From Sandaracinaceae bacterium (GTDB lineage Bacteria > Myxococcota_A > Polyangia > Polyangiales > Sandaracinaceae): a stretch of DNA of 64,000 nt. Location of the stretch: positions 1 to 64,000 of the forward strand of contig JAVJQK010000148.1 in assembly GCA_040218145.1 (NCBI GenBank). The letters are read 5' to 3'. The notes below the pieces were generated by a model. The model had not been told where the DNA came from, did not search any database, and saw nothing but the letters and a program-made list of their open reading frames with translations. Made by a program: the position numbers and the translations under genes. Below are positions 28,027-38,865 of this stretch, piece by piece; the stretch's first letter is position 1; each line of letters starts with the position of its first letter.

Positions 28027-28602
28027 ATGTTCTTCCTCCGACCTCCGACCGACGAGCGGATCTTCGAGCTCCTGCGGGGGCTCGAGGGGGCCGAGCTCAC
28101 CTACCTGGATCAGGGGATCACGCGCGAAGACCTCGAGGCGGCGCCGCCGGGTTTTCGCCTCGATCGCTACGGGACCGAGCTCGGGCGGGGGCGGGCCCTG
28201 TTCGAGCGGGCGTGCGCCGCGCTCTCGCGCATCGAGAACTACCCGCGCTCGTTCACGCGCATCGTGCGCGGACCTGGCGAGCTCGCGCCGGGATCGATGT
28301 TCGCGACGCTCGCGTTTCACTTCGGGTTCGTCTCGGCGCACCCATGTCGGGTCCTCTACTTGCAGCGAGAGCGCGACCGGTTCGCGTTCGGCTTCGGGAC
28401 GCTGCCGGGACACGCCGAGAGCGGCGAGGAGCGCTTCCGGGTGTCGATCGTCGACGACGTCGTCCGCTACGACGTGCAGGCCTTCTCGCGCCCGCACGGC
28501 TTCTGGTCACGCCTGGGGGCGCCCGTCGCTCGCTTCTATCAGGTCCGCTTCCAGCGCGAGACGGTGGAGACGATGCGCGCGCTCTGCGCCGAGCCCGCGT
28601 GA
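28027..28602 (+). CDS. DUF1990 family protein
   Basis: Protein of 191 residues resembling DUF1990. The diagnostic parts are the central FERACAALSRIENYPRSFTRI region, then GSMFATLAFHFGFVSAHPCRVLYL, the strand FAFGFGTLPGHAESGEERF and the end RFYQVRFQRE. The molecular function of the family is not known. The gene is divergent from the UspA gene, with 298 nt between them in which I see no further gene, and its stop nearly touches the convergent kinase-nSTAND gene. Confidence 0.7.
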   Translation: MFFLRPPTDERIFELLRGLEGAELTYLDQGITREDLEAAPPGFRLDRYGTELGRGRALFERACAALSRIENYPRSFTRIVRGPGELAPGSMFATLAFHFGFVSAHPCRVLYLQRERDRFAFGFGTLPGHAESGEERFRVSIVDDVVRYDVQAFSRPHGFWSRLGAPVARFYQVRFQRETVETMRALCAEPA

Positions 28603-28604
28603 GG

Positions 28605-31600
28605 CTACCGGCACGGATGGTGGGCGGGCGGAGCACGGAGCTGCAGGCGGCCCGCGGCCCACACCAGCGCGCTCTCCCCCCAGAGGAGCTGCAGCGCGCG
28701 GCATCGGCCTCCCGAGAGGGCGGGTGTGTGGAGGGCGAGTCGATCGCCGAGCTCGCTGAAGACGTGCAAGTCGTCTCCGTCGCGGGTCGCTGCGACCACC
28801 GCGCCGTGGAGGCGCGCGCCGCGTAGACGCTCCAGCCGCTCGACGTCCCACAAGCCCACGACGCCGTTGGCGAAGCCCACGACGAGCGTCCCGCCGGGGC
28901 CTTCGGCGACGAGCGTGACGGGGACGGTCTCCGTGTTCGGCAGCCGCAGCGCGCCGTCGTCACGCGTGACCGCGCCGTCCTCGGCCCCCGACCATCGGCG
29001 GCCCTCGAGCACGGCCGAGAGCGTCTGCGCGCTCGAGTCGGCCGCCTCGGCCTCGTCGCGTCGCCACAGGGGCGCGCCCGACGCCACGTCCCAGAGGCGC
29101 AGCGTCGCGTCGTCGCTGGCGGTCAGGGCGCGTCTCCCGCCATCGACGAAGGTGATCGCGTTGACCTCTCCCCGGTGGCCGTCGAGCAGGGTGGGGGGAC
29201 CCGCGCCGTCCCAGATCCTGGCCCGGTCGTCCGCGCTCGCGACCCCCACCGCGGCGCCGTGCACCGCGACCGAGTAGGCGCGCGCGCCCGCCTGGTGGCG
29301 CGCCGTGGCCTCTCCCGACCCCGGATCGACCGCCCAGACGCCGCCCATCAGATCGGTGGCCAGGAGCACCTCGTCCCGGGCGTGCCACGTCAGGTCCAGG
29401 AGATCCGCCGGGAGCGTGGCCAGAGGGCGCGCGGCTCCGTCGAGGACGATCGAGATCTGCGGTCCCGCGGCGACGGCCCAGCCCGGCCCCGGCGTGGGGG
29501 CGATGCCTCGCAGCGCGGCGCCGGCCACCGGCACCACGCCCTCGATCAGCCCGCTCGAGAGGCCGCAGGTGTAGAGGGAGCCCCCGCTGCTGCCCGCGTA
29601 GACGCGGTCCCCGTCCAGCGCGAGGCTGAAGAGGAGCCCCCGGTTCGTGGCGAAGGACTGGGTGCGCGCGAGGCTCGGGAGAGCGAAGCGCGTGACGGAG
29701 TGCCCGTGGCTGACGAGCAGGGCGTCGTCGGTCGCGATGAGCCTCCGCGCGTCCACCCCGAAGTCCACGCGGCGCAGGTGCCGACCGGTCGAGAGCTCGA
29801 AGACGTGCAACGAAGACTGCGTGCCCATGAACGCGAGGTCGTGCCGGGGCGCCGCGGCGACCGAGAGGCCGAGCCGGTCGGGCGGCGCCTCGCGGTGTGG
29901 GGCCAGCAGCCGATCGCGGTGGAAGACGAAGACCCCGGACGCCGCGGTGGTGACGGCCACGAGGCGCGCGCCCACGTCCGCCGCCACGAGGAGGCTCCCG
30001 TCGACGTCACGCGGCGAGCCGGCGGTGTCTCCCTCGCGCAGCACGTACAAGCCCGGGCCGCAGCCCGCGAGGACCGTCCCGGGGGCGAGCCACCGCGCGA
30101 AGCGACAGTCTCCCTCGAGCGGCCAGCGCGCGACGACGCGTCGGGCGCCGGGGTCGTACACCGCGATCACGCTCTGTGACGTGGCGAGCGCGAGCCGGCC
30201 GTCCGTGCCCACGTCGATGGCGCGCACGTCGAGGCCCACCGGCTCCGCGTGGAGGACCTCCCCGTCAGCGGCGAGCGCGACGAGGCGGCCCTCCGTGTCG
30301 CTCAGCCACAACTCGCCGTCGGCCCCGCGGGCCAGGCTCGCGCTCCCGCCGAGCGTCGGACCGAACGCCTCTGCCTCGCCCCGACCGTCGAGCCTCACCC
30401 GGAGCGCGGGCTCGCGCACGCGCCCGATCAGCGCGCGATCCCCGACCACCACGAGCGAGCGCGGGCTCCGCTGACGGACGCCCTGCGCGATCACCCGCGT
30501 GCGCTCGCCCTGCGTGACCCGGAGCGCGCCGCCCCAGTCGACGCTCACGATCGCCCCGTCGTCGGTCAGGGCGAGCGCGGTCACCTGGTCCTCGTGCTCG
30601 ACCACGCCCTCCACCTCGCCCGTCCGGGTGTCGACGCGCAGCACCCGGCCCGTCTGGCTCGCCAGGTAGACGGCGCTCTCCCCGGCGTCGAGGGCGGCTT
30701 CGTAAGCCACGCCTCCGAGCTCACGGTGGAACGAGAGTGGGTCGTCGCGCATCTCGTCCACGAGCGCACGAGCGGTGAGGTCGTCGTCGGACTCGAGCGC
30801 TGCGCGCGCCATCGCGAGGGCCCGGAGCGGGTCGCCGCGCAGGTACTGGCCCCGCGCGCCCGCCGACAGGAGGCGGACCCGATCGCGCTCGGTGCGCGCC
30901 CGCGCCTCGGCCTGCGTCCGCGCGCGCTCGTCCAGCGCCCACACGCTGACGAGGCCGGCGAGGACGACCAGCACGGCGGCGAGCGCGAGCACGGCGCGTC
31001 GGATCCGCCGCTGCCGTACGGCTCGCGCGCGAGCCGCGACCGAGCGCGTCACCAGGCGCCGCGCCTCCTCGGAGAGCCGGTCCGGGAGCGAGGCGAGCGC
31101 GCGCTCGCCGTCTCGCAGGGCATCCCCGCTCAGCAGGCCGTCGTCGGTCGCGCCGCTCGCGATCCACTGCTGGGCCGCCAGCTCGAGCTCCCGCAGCCGG
31201 ACGAACGCGACGTCCGACTCCTCGAGCCAGCGGCGCAGGCGGGGCCACGAGTCGAGCAAGGCCTCGTGCGCGAGCGCGACGAGGTCGGACTCGTCCCGCT
31301 GCAAGAGCCCCTCCTCGAGCAGCCGATCGAGCAGCGGCAACGCCTGCAGCCCGAGCTCCTCCGCGAGCTCTTCGGCCGCCACCTGCGCGAGGCGCCGCTC
31401 CTGGGTGACGAGCCGGAGCAGCAGGCGTCGCGTCAGCTCGAGGCGCGGCTTGTCGAACGCGTCGATCACGCGGTCGGCGTGCGTCGCGAGCGCTCGGCTC
31501 GGGTCGGAGAGCGCGTCGGTGACCGCGCGGGGGATGGTGCGCGTCTCCGGGTCGCGCTCGCGCCAGGCCTCTCGCATGGCGAACTGGAGCAGCGGGAGCG

Positions 31601-33242
31601 CGTTGGGGCGCCCACCGAGGGATCGACCGAGGCGCGCGGCGGCCTCCTCGTCCTCGAGCCGATAGCCGACCCGCGCGAGCGGCTCGCGCACCATCTCGGC
31701 CAGATCCTCCGCGTCGGGTTGCCGAAGGAAGAGCGCGCTCGCGAGCACGCGGGACTGGGTCTCGCCCCACGGGATGCGCCCGAGCGCGTCGTCGCGGAGC
31801 GCCCAGACCAAGCTCACCTCGCCGTCCGCCTCCGCCGCCTCGAGGCAGGCCGCGACGAAGGGCTCCGCGTCCTCGTTGGCCGCGCCGCGCCCGACCAGCG
31901 CCTCGAGGTCGTCCATGACCACGACCACGCGCCGCTCCGTCTCCTTCGCGAGGCCGCGCAGCAGATCGGGGACCCGCGTGGGCTCGCGCTCCAGCGTCCA
32001 GGCGAGAGCGCCGACGTCCATGGCCGACTCGCGGAGCATGTCGAGGGGGCGCGCGGTGTCGGGCAGCGTGGCGTCGGCGCCGCGGATCTCCGAGGGCTCG
32101 AGCGCCGAGGACCAACCCTCGAGGGCGGTCGCGAGGGCGTGGAACGGGCGCGGCCCCGCGCGCAGGCTGAGCACCTCGATCGCGTGCCGCTCGCGCAAGC
32201 GGGAGATGGTGGCGGCGACGAACGAGGTCTTGCCGACGGATGGCGGGCCCACGACGACGAGCAGGCCATCGAGGGCCAGCAGCTCGAGCCCCGTGCGGAG
32301 CGCCTCGTCGCGGCCGGCGAAGCTCGACGCCGTCGCGCGATCGTAGGGGGAGAGGCCGGGGAACGGACACGCCTCCGCGCGCTCGACCGCGCTCGGTCCC
32401 TCCGGGTCGAGCAGCGCGACCAGCTCCGTCGCGGTCGGTCGGGCGGCCGGATCCTTCTGCACGCACGCCTCGAGGATCTCCACCACCTCCCGGGGGAGCT
32501 GCTTCGCCTCCGCGCTCAAGCTCACCGTGTCCGCCGACTTCGCGGCGAGGCGCGCGTGCTCCGACAGGCGGGGGAGGAGGTGCCGCTGGGTCAGCAGCGC
32601 GTGGGCGACCACGCCGAAGGCCCAGACGTCGGTCGGCGGGCCATCGGCGGAGTCCCACTGCTCGGGCGCCATGTAGCGGGGCGTTCCGATCACGGAGAGC
32701 CCGTCGCCCTCTCCCCCGCGGAGCGCGAGCGCCTCGTCGTCGACCTGGAGTCGGCGCGTGATGCGGGCGATGCCGAAGTCGAGCACCCGGGTGCGGCCGT
32801 CTTCGCCGAGCAGGATGTTGCCCGGCTTGAGATCCCGGTGGGTGACCCCGACCGCGTGGGCCGCCGCGATGGCGGCCGCGATCTCGCGCATCACGCGCAG
32901 CCCCTCGTGCAGCGGGAGCGGCCCCTCTCGCAGCGCCTCGGCGAGGGTTCGCCCGCGCACGTACTCGAGCGCGATGTAGACGCGGCCCTCGTGCTCGCCG
33001 ACGTCGTAGAGCGTGACGATGTTCGGATGCGTCAGGTTGGCGGTGGCGCGGGCCTCGTGAGCGAGCTGACGCTGGGCGCCGGCCCGCTCCCCGAGGTCCT
33101 GGCCCACGACCTTGAGCGCGACCACCCGGCCCAGGCGGACGTCGCGGGCGAGGTAGATCTCACCCATCCCTCCGCGCGCCAGCGGTCTGATGACGCGGTA
33201 CGGACCCAGCTGGGTCTCCGGACTCGAGCGCTCGTCTACCAC
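28605..33242 (-). CDS. Ser/Thr kinase - nSTAND NTPase - WD40 beta-propeller protein
   Basis: Giant 1545-residue signalling protein. Residues about 12-280 are a complete kinase (ARGGMGEIYLARD, VALKVV, HRDLKPGN, DFGIARI, GTPRYMAPEQ). From about 290 comes the nSTAND entry motif (PFPGLSPYD...SFAGRDE), then Walker A GPPSVGKTS near 333 and the Walker B strand RRVVVVMDDLE. A helix (about 745-767) crosses the membrane. Residues 780-1545 are beta-propeller blades; a clear WD40 pair is ILDGHRGEVNAITFVDGG / TASDDATLRLWDV. The start is GTG 33242 or TTG 33245, downstream of TATCCT. The propeller lies outside the cytoplasm if the kinase is inside, suggesting sensing by the propeller, signalling through the NTPase and output by phosphorylation. 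Confidence 0.93.
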   Translation of the reverse strand: MVDERSSPETQLGPYRVIRPLARGGMGEIYLARDVRLGRVVALKVVGQDLGERAGAQRQLAHEARATANLTHPNIVTLYDVGEHEGRVYIALEYVRGRTLAEALREGPLPLHEGLRVMREIAAAIAAAHAVGVTHRDLKPGNILLGEDGRTRVLDFGIARITRRLQVDDEALALRGGEGDGLSVIGTPRYMAPEQWDSADGPPTDVWAFGVVAHALLTQRHLLPRLSEHARLAAKSADTVSLSAEAKQLPREVVEILEACVQKDPAARPTATELVALLDPEGPSAVERAEACPFPGLSPYDRATASSFAGRDEALRTGLELLALDGLLVVVGPPSVGKTSFVAATISRLRERHAIEVLSLRAGPRPFHALATALEGWSSALEPSEIRGADATLPDTARPLDMLRESAMDVGALAWTLEREPTRVPDLLRGLAKETERRVVVVMDDLEALVGRGAANEDAEPFVAACLEAAEADGEVSLVWALRDDALGRIPWGETQSRVLASALFLRQPDAEDLAEMVREPLARVGYRLEDEEAAARLGRSLGGRPNALPLLQFAMREAWRERDPETRTIPRAVTDALSDPSRALATHADRVIDAFDKPRLELTRRLLLRLVTQERRLAQVAAEELAEELGLQALPLLDRLLEEGLLQRDESDLVALAHEALLDSWPRLRRWLEESDVAFVRLRELELAAQQWIASGATDDGLLSGDALRDGERALASLPDRLSEEARRLVTRSVAARARAVRQRRIRRAVLALAAVLVVLAGLVSVWALDERARTQAEARARTERDRVRLLSAGARGQYLRGDPLRALAMARAALESDDDLTARALVDEMRDDPLSFHRELGGVAYEAALDAGESAVYLASQTGRVLRVDTRTGEVEGVVEHEDQVTALALTDDGAIVSVDWGGALRVTQGERTRVIAQGVRQRSPRSLVVVGDRALIGRVREPALRVRLDGRGEAEAFGPTLGGSASLARGADGELWLSDTEGRLVALAADGEVLHAEPVGLDVRAIDVGTDGRLALATSQSVIAVYDPGARRVVARWPLEGDCRFARWLAPGTVLAGCGPGLYVLREGDTAGSPRDVDGSLLVAADVGARLVAVTTAASGVFVFHRDRLLAPHREAPPDRLGLSVAAAPRHDLAFMGTQSSLHVFELSTGRHLRRVDFGVDARRLIATDDALLVSHGHSVTRFALPSLARTQSFATNRGLLFSLALDGDRVYAGSSGGSLYTCGLSSGLIEGVVPVAGAALRGIAPTPGPGWAVAAGPQISIVLDGAARPLATLPADLLDLTWHARDEVLLATDLMGGVWAVDPGSGEATARHQAGARAYSVAVHGAAVGVASADDRARIWDGAGPPTLLDGHRGEVNAITFVDGGRRALTASDDATLRLWDVASGAPLWRRDEAEAADSSAQTLSAVLEGRRWSGAEDGAVTRDDGALRLPNTETVPVTLVAEGPGGTLVVGFANGVVGLWDVERLERLRGARLHGAVVAATRDGDDLHVFSELGDRLALHTPALSGGRCRALQLLWGESALVWAAGRLQLRAPPAHHPCR

Positions 33243-33318
33243 CAACCGGGATCGAGGATAGACCGCGAGGCCGCGAGGGCGCCATGACGCAGGATGCCCC
33301 GCTCGCCGCAGGCGCCGC

Positions 33319-34023
33319 TCAGCGGACGATCTCGATCTGGTAGCTGCCGCACTCGGTGTTCGAGGTGGCGTAGACGCGCACGTAGACCTGCGCCGGCCAG
33401 ACGGTGTCGCGGGTGGACAGCTGCCCCGCGCCCTCTTCGCCGGTCGCGGTGGTGTCGGTGAACGACCACTCCGTGATGTTGGTCGCCATGTCGGAGGAAG
33501 CGGCGCCGCAGCCCGCCACCGATCCGCACGCGGTCCGGATCTCGAGGCGGTAGGCGTCGTTCGTGTTGCGGAGGAACCGCACCGCGGGCGCGCCGACGCC
33601 CTCCATCGAGGTGGGGACGGCGCCGTCCAGCGGAGCGCCGCCATCTCCTGCGCCGCCGTCTCCTGCGCCGCCATCGGAGGGAGCCACACCCGCGTCGCGG
33701 GGAGGCGCGCTCTCGGGCGGGAACGCGACGCGCAGCCACTGCGCCCCGCCCACCCGCTCGATGTGGCCCTCCTCGGAGGTGAACGAGTCTCCCGTCGCGA
33801 GCGCGCCCACGTCGGTCGCGGTCTGACAGGTGCCCGCGTAGCCTCGCTCGGCGCAAGGCTCGATCGGGCCGCCGCCGGAGTCGCGCGGCGGGGGCGGGGT
33901 GACGCTTCCGTCGAGCCTCGACGTCCCGCCGTCACCGCCGCGCGCGCAGGCCGCCAGGAGCGCGACGGCCGCAACGGTGATTGCGACGTGAGCGCCGACC
34001 CTCGATCGCCTGCCGTACATCAT
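33319..34023 (-). CDS. Lipoprotein of unknown function
   Basis: Predicted lipoprotein of 234 residues. Lipobox LLAAC, then Gly/Asp and Pro linkers, including a GDGGAG-type tandem segment (residues about 120-140). The C-terminal half looks like a beta-domain with conserved-looking strands (RFLRNTNDAYRLEIRTACG, VYVRVYATSNTECGSYQIEIV) and two Cys pairs. This resembles the PPC-like beta-modules of other lipoproteins here. The start is ATG at 34023 or 34020. No family recognised. Confidence 0.7.
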   Translation of the reverse strand: MMYGRRSRVGAHVAITVAAVALLAACARGGDGGTSRLDGSVTPPPPRDSGGGPIEPCAERGYAGTCQTATDVGALATGDSFTSEEGHIERVGGAQWLRVAFPPESAPPRDAGVAPSDGGAGDGGAGDGGAPLDGAVPTSMEGVGAPAVRFLRNTNDAYRLEIRTACGSVAGCGAASSDMATNITEWSFTDTTATGEEGAGQLSTRDTVWPAQVYVRVYATSNTECGSYQIEIVR

Positions 34024-34067
34024 GACCTCGGCACACAAGCTATCACGGGCCCCCTCGGGGCTGAAGT

Positions 34068-34934
34068 CTACCGGAGGTAGGCGCCGCAGCGCGCGTCGCC
34101 GTCCTCCACGTCCGGGCCGCTAGCCGGGCCGAGCGGGAAACGCGAGCGATCACAGAGCGCGGCGAAGAGATCGAGGATCTCCTGGGTCATCTCCGGGCCC
34201 GTCGGCCCGCGGACCTGACGGCTCATCGGCGAGCCGGGCTGGCCGTTGAGGATCTTCAGCCAGTCCTCGTAGGCCTTCTGCCGGGCGTGCGAGCCCAGCG
34301 AGTAGGCGCCGCCGCCGAAGAGCATGCCGGTCCCGTCCGCGCCGTGGCAGCTCGCGCAGCGCTCGGCGTAGAGCGCCGCCCCTCGCTCCGCGTCCCCGCC
34401 GGGGAGGAGCGCGTAGTGTCCGGCCTCGGGGGTGGTGAGGGTGAACAGGTCGTCGGGGTGCGGGAGCGCCCGGTCGCGCACGCCGACCACGAAGCGCGCG
34501 ACCGACTCGAGGGCCTCGCGGTCCAGGACCGAGCCGAAGGCGGGGAGCGCGGCGTCCCCCCGCTCGAGCCGGTCCGCCAGCTCGCTCGCGCTGCCCGTGG
34601 TGGCGAGCAGGTTCGCGTCGAGCACGAACTCGCGGTTCATGTGGTCGGGCCCGTAGATGCCCGCGCGGCCGCGCAGGTCCCAGCCGAAGAGGTTCTTGAG
34701 CCGGTTGTCGTGGCCCTCGGCGGGGAGCGGGCGTCCGTCGCCGAAGGTCAGCGTTCGCCCGGCCGCGTCTTCGTCCGCGCCGTGCCGCCAGTCGTCGAAG
34801 AGCCGACCGCCCCGTCCGTCGTCGACGGCCGTCGAGGGGCGCTCCGCGACGGCGGGAGCGGGCGCCTCCCCACCGCAGGCGAGGAGCAGACAGACCGACG
34901 AGACGAGCCCGAGAGCGCGGTTTGTGAGAATCAT
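34068..34934 (-). CDS. Cytochrome c lipoprotein
   Basis: Secreted single-heme cytochrome of 288 residues. Lipobox CLLLAC, an N-terminal region of about 170 residues containing several His, then a class I cytochrome c domain: heme motif CASCH with Cys193, Cys196 and His197, and Met237 (in GSPMSRQ) as a plausible distal ligand. The N-terminal region may be a second, heme-less domain of the di-heme type. It should act as an electron carrier on the outer or inner membrane surface. The start codon lies inside a Fur-box-like palindrome, hinting at iron control. Divergent from the ABC-F gene. Confidence 0.88.
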   Translation of the reverse strand: MILTNRALGLVSSVCLLLACGGEAPAPAVAERPSTAVDDGRGGRLFDDWRHGADEDAAGRTLTFGDGRPLPAEGHDNRLKNLFGWDLRGRAGIYGPDHMNREFVLDANLLATTGSASELADRLERGDAALPAFGSVLDREALESVARFVVGVRDRALPHPDDLFTLTTPEAGHYALLPGGDAERGAALYAERCASCHGADGTGMLFGGGAYSLGSHARQKAYEDWLKILNGQPGSPMSRQVRGPTGPEMTQEILDLFAALCDRSRFPLGPASGPDVEDGDARCGAYLR

Positions 34935-34939
34935 TCTCG
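34925..34939. promoter_or_regulatory. Fur-box-like 7-1-7 inverted repeat
   Basis: TGAGAATCATTCTCG, with perfect 6-bp arms GAGAAT/ATTCTC around one base, matches the Fur 7-1-7 pattern TGATAATnATTATCA at 11 of 14 arm positions by my count. It covers the cytochrome ATG (34932-34934 on the plus strand) and lies 41 nt before the ABC-F start. Fur or a relative could repress translation initiation region transcription. Confidence 0.4.
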
Positions 34940-34980
34940 GCTTCTTCCACAGCCGTCACCGCCTGGCAACTCGGCGCGCG

Positions 34981-36924
34981 ATGGCGGACGCGATCGGCGC
35001 GCGGCATGCTCCGCGCGTGTCGGTCCTGGATGCACAGCAGCTCACGCGCACGTATGGCGTGCGAACGGTCCTCGGCGGGGTGTCGCTCACCATCACGGCG
35101 GCCGATCGGGTCGGGCTGGTGGGGGCGAACGGGTCGGGCAAGTCGACGCTCGGGCGGATCCTCGCCGGGGTGGAGGAGCCGGACACCGGGCAGGTGGTGC
35201 GGCGGCGCGACGTGCGGGTGGGGTATCTCCCGCAGGAGCCGATCTTCGAGGGCGACCCCACCGCGCGCGAGGCGGCGCTGAGCGGGCTGACGCGCTGGCT
35301 CGAGGCGAAGGAGACGCACGACGCGGCGAGCGCGCGCCTCGCGGCCGGCGACGGCGACGCGGACGCGCTCCTCGAGCAGCAGGCGGAGGCGGCCGCGCAG
35401 ATCGAGCGGCTCGGGGGCTGGGACCGCACGCACGCGGCGGAGGCGATGCTCGAGAAGCTCGGCGTGCGCGAGCACGGCCAGCGGGTCTCGTCGATGAGCG
35501 GCGGGGAGCGGCGGCGGGTCGACCTGGCGCGCTTGCTCGTCTCGCGCCCGGACGTGGCCATCCTCGACGAGCCGACCAACCACCTCGACGTCGACACCAT
35601 CGAGTGGCTCGAGGGGCACCTGCAGAACGAGCAGCCCGGCGCGCTGCTCCTGATCACCCACGACCGCTTCTTCCTCGACCGCGTGGTCAAGCGCACGGCG
35701 GAGCTCTCGGGGGGCGAGCTGCGGATCTACGAGGGCGGCTACGAGGCCTACCTCGAGGCGAAGGCGGAGCGCGAGGCGTTCGAGCACCGGGTGGAGAAGA
35801 ACCGGCAGAACTTCCTCCGTCGCGAGCTGGACTGGCTGCGGCGGCAGGCCCCGGCCCGCACGACCAAGCAGAAGGCGCGCACCGATCGCGCGCACGACGC
35901 GCTGTCGAAGGACGGGCCCCGGCTCTCGAAGGACGTCGCGCTCCACGTCGAGAGCGTGCGCACGGGCAAGACGGTCTTGGAGATCGAGGCCCTGCGGCTC
36001 GACGTGCCCGGTCGCACGCTGGTCGACGACCTGACGCTCACGCTCTCCCCTGGGGAGCGCGTCGGGATCGTCGGCCCGAACGGCGCGGGCAAGACGACGC
36101 TCCTCCGCGCGGTGCTCGGGGAGCACCCGCCCGCGAGCGGCAAGATCACGCTGGGCCAGAACACGCGCATCACCTACTTCGGCCAGGCGCGCGAGGGGCT
36201 CGACGAGGACGCGACCGTGCTCGAGAACGTGGCCGGCGGCCGGCAGCGCGTGACGGTGGGCGACCGCGACATGGACGCGCGCGGGTACCTGGAGCGCTTC
36301 CTCTTCGACTACGAGCAGCAGAAGCAGCCGGTCCGCGTGCTCTCGGGCGGGGAGAAGGCGCGCTGCCTGCTCGCGAAGCTCCTCCTGACGCCGGCCAACC
36401 TGCTCATCCTCGACGAGCCCACGAACGATCTCGACGTGCCCACCCTGGCCGCGCTCGAGGAGATGCTGATCGAGCTGAACGGCACCGCGCTGGTGGTCAC
36501 GCACGATCGCTGGTTCCTCGACCGGGTGGCCACCGCGACGCTCGCCTTCGAGGGCGACGCGAAGGTCGTGCGCTACCCCGGCGGCTACACGACGTACAAG
36601 GCGTTGCGCGGCGAGCGGGCCGAGGCCGAGAGCGCGGCGCTGAGCGCCGACAAGGCCGAGAAGAAGAAGCGCGCGCCGAAGGCGAAGAAGAGCGGCCTGA
36701 CGTACGGCGAGCGCATCGAGCTCGAGGGGCTGATGGACGTCATCGCCGAGGCCGAGGAGAAGGTCGGCGCGCTCGAGACCCGGCTGGCCGACCCCAAGCT
36801 CTACGAGGGCGGCGGAGACGAGGCGGCGCAGCTCGCCCGCGACCTCGACGCGGCCAGGGCCGAGGTCGAGGCGAAGATGGCGCGCTGGGAGCTGCTCGAG
36901 ACCAAGAAGGCCGAGAGCGCCTGA
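34981..36924 (+). CDS. uup: ABC-F family ATPase, Uup type
   Basis: Cytoplasmic duplicated ABC ATPase of 647 residues with no membrane domain, as in ABC-F ribosome or DNA-intermediate proteins. First cassette: [27 protein letters not shown]; second: [27 protein letters not shown]. Between them is the typical P-site-interacting-motif linker ([18 protein letters not shown]). The C-terminus carries the Uup-type coiled coil ([23 protein letters not shown] with LADPKLYEG). ATG at 34981 is used; GTG at 35017 would give a shorter form. The stop touches the stop of the next, convergent gene with no gap. Confidence 0.93.
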   Translation: MADAIGARHAPRVSVLDAQQLTRTYGVRTVLGGVSLTITAADRVGLVGANGSGKSTLGRILAGVEEPDTGQVVRRRDVRVGYLPQEPIFEGDPTAREAALSGLTRWLEAKETHDAASARLAAGDGDADALLEQQAEAAAQIERLGGWDRTHAAEAMLEKLGVREHGQRVSSMSGGERRRVDLARLLVSRPDVAILDEPTNHLDVDTIEWLEGHLQNEQPGALLLITHDRFFLDRVVKRTAELSGGELRIYEGGYEAYLEAKAEREAFEHRVEKNRQNFLRRELDWLRRQAPARTTKQKARTDRAHDALSKDGPRLSKDVALHVESVRTGKTVLEIEALRLDVPGRTLVDDLTLTLSPGERVGIVGPNGAGKTTLLRAVLGEHPPASGKITLGQNTRITYFGQAREGLDEDATVLENVAGGRQRVTVGDRDMDARGYLERFLFDYEQQKQPVRVLSGGEKARCLLAKLLLTPANLLILDEPTNDLDVPTLAALEEMLIELNGTALVVTHDRWFLDRVATATLAFEGDAKVVRYPGGYTTYKALRGERAEAESAALSADKAEKKKRAPKAKKSGLTYGERIELEGLMDVIAEAEEKVGALETRLADPKLYEGGGDEAAQLARDLDAARAEVEAKMARWELLETKKAESA

Positions 36925-37329
36925 CTACAGGTTGCCCTCGAAGACGACCTGGATCGTCACCTCGGCGCCCGTGTCGTCCTCGACGATCACCGCGCTCGAG
37001 GTGGTGTCGAGGACGTAGACGACCTTGTCGTCGGGCATGACGAGCTCGTCTTCGACGTCGATGTCGACCGGCACGATGATGACGTCCCGACCCTGACGCC
37101 GCTGGCGTCGAACCCGGCGCCGTACCCGGGCCCTCGCTCTGCGCCTCGCCCGTCGCGCGCGCCTGCGCCACCGACGCCGCTCGCGCCGATCCCGACGTCG
37201 CTCGCGTCGTCTCTCGCGCCGCTCCCGGCGTGGCTGCGCGTCGGCGCTCGAGGGGAGGAAGAGCGCCCCGAAGGCCGCGGCGAAGAGCCCCAGCGCCTCA
37301 CGGCGCCCGAAGTCGTCGTGGTCGTCCAT
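36925..37329 (-). CDS. Arg-rich secreted protein, probable Tat substrate
   Basis: Predicted 134-residue protein. The N-terminus has Arg-Arg-Glu-Ala just before a hydrophobic segment (GLFAAAFGALFLPSSADAQ), compatible with a twin-arginine or Sec signal. Then comes about 50 residues in which roughly two thirds are Arg (units like RRERR, RRDRR, RRWRR). The last 50 residues are acidic beta strands (PVDIDVEDELVMPDD, VVYVLDTTSSAVIVEDD). The opposite charges could let copies or partners associate, or bind polyanions on the surface. The ATG at 37329 is 6 nt after TATCCT. No family recognised. Confidence 0.65.
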   Translation of the reverse strand: MDDHDDFGRREALGLFAAAFGALFLPSSADAQPRRERRERRRERRRDRRERRRWRRRARRARRRARARVRRRVRRQRRQGRDVIIVPVDIDVEDELVMPDDKVVYVLDTTSSAVIVEDDTGAEVTIQVVFEGNL

Positions 37330-37335
37330 GGACCG

Positions 37336-37341
37336 AGGATA
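37336..37341 (-). promoter_or_regulatory. -10-like hexamer TATCCT, 6 nt before an ATG
   Basis: TATCCT on the minus strand ends 6 nt before the ATG at 37329, so the predicted transcript has essentially no leader. A TATCCT hexamer also precedes the kinase-nSTAND gene. Confidence 0.45.
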
Positions 37342-37430
37342 GCGCCAACGCGCCTGTTTTTTGAGGCCTCGGGGGCAGGCGATCAGAATCGGGAATCTCT
37401 CCCCGTCCCTCGAATGTCGGAGCCGTCGCC

Positions 37431-38729
<1,299 letters not shown>

Positions 38730-38865
38730 GCCGTCCGGATTCGCCACAGCCGGTCAGAACGTCACGCCGGGACGCCGGCTCGCCCTGCCCGGCGCGCTGG
38801 CGCGGGCCTCGCACTCTCTCGACTCCGGGTGGAACCAACCTCGAACGGAAGAGAAAGAGAGACCC

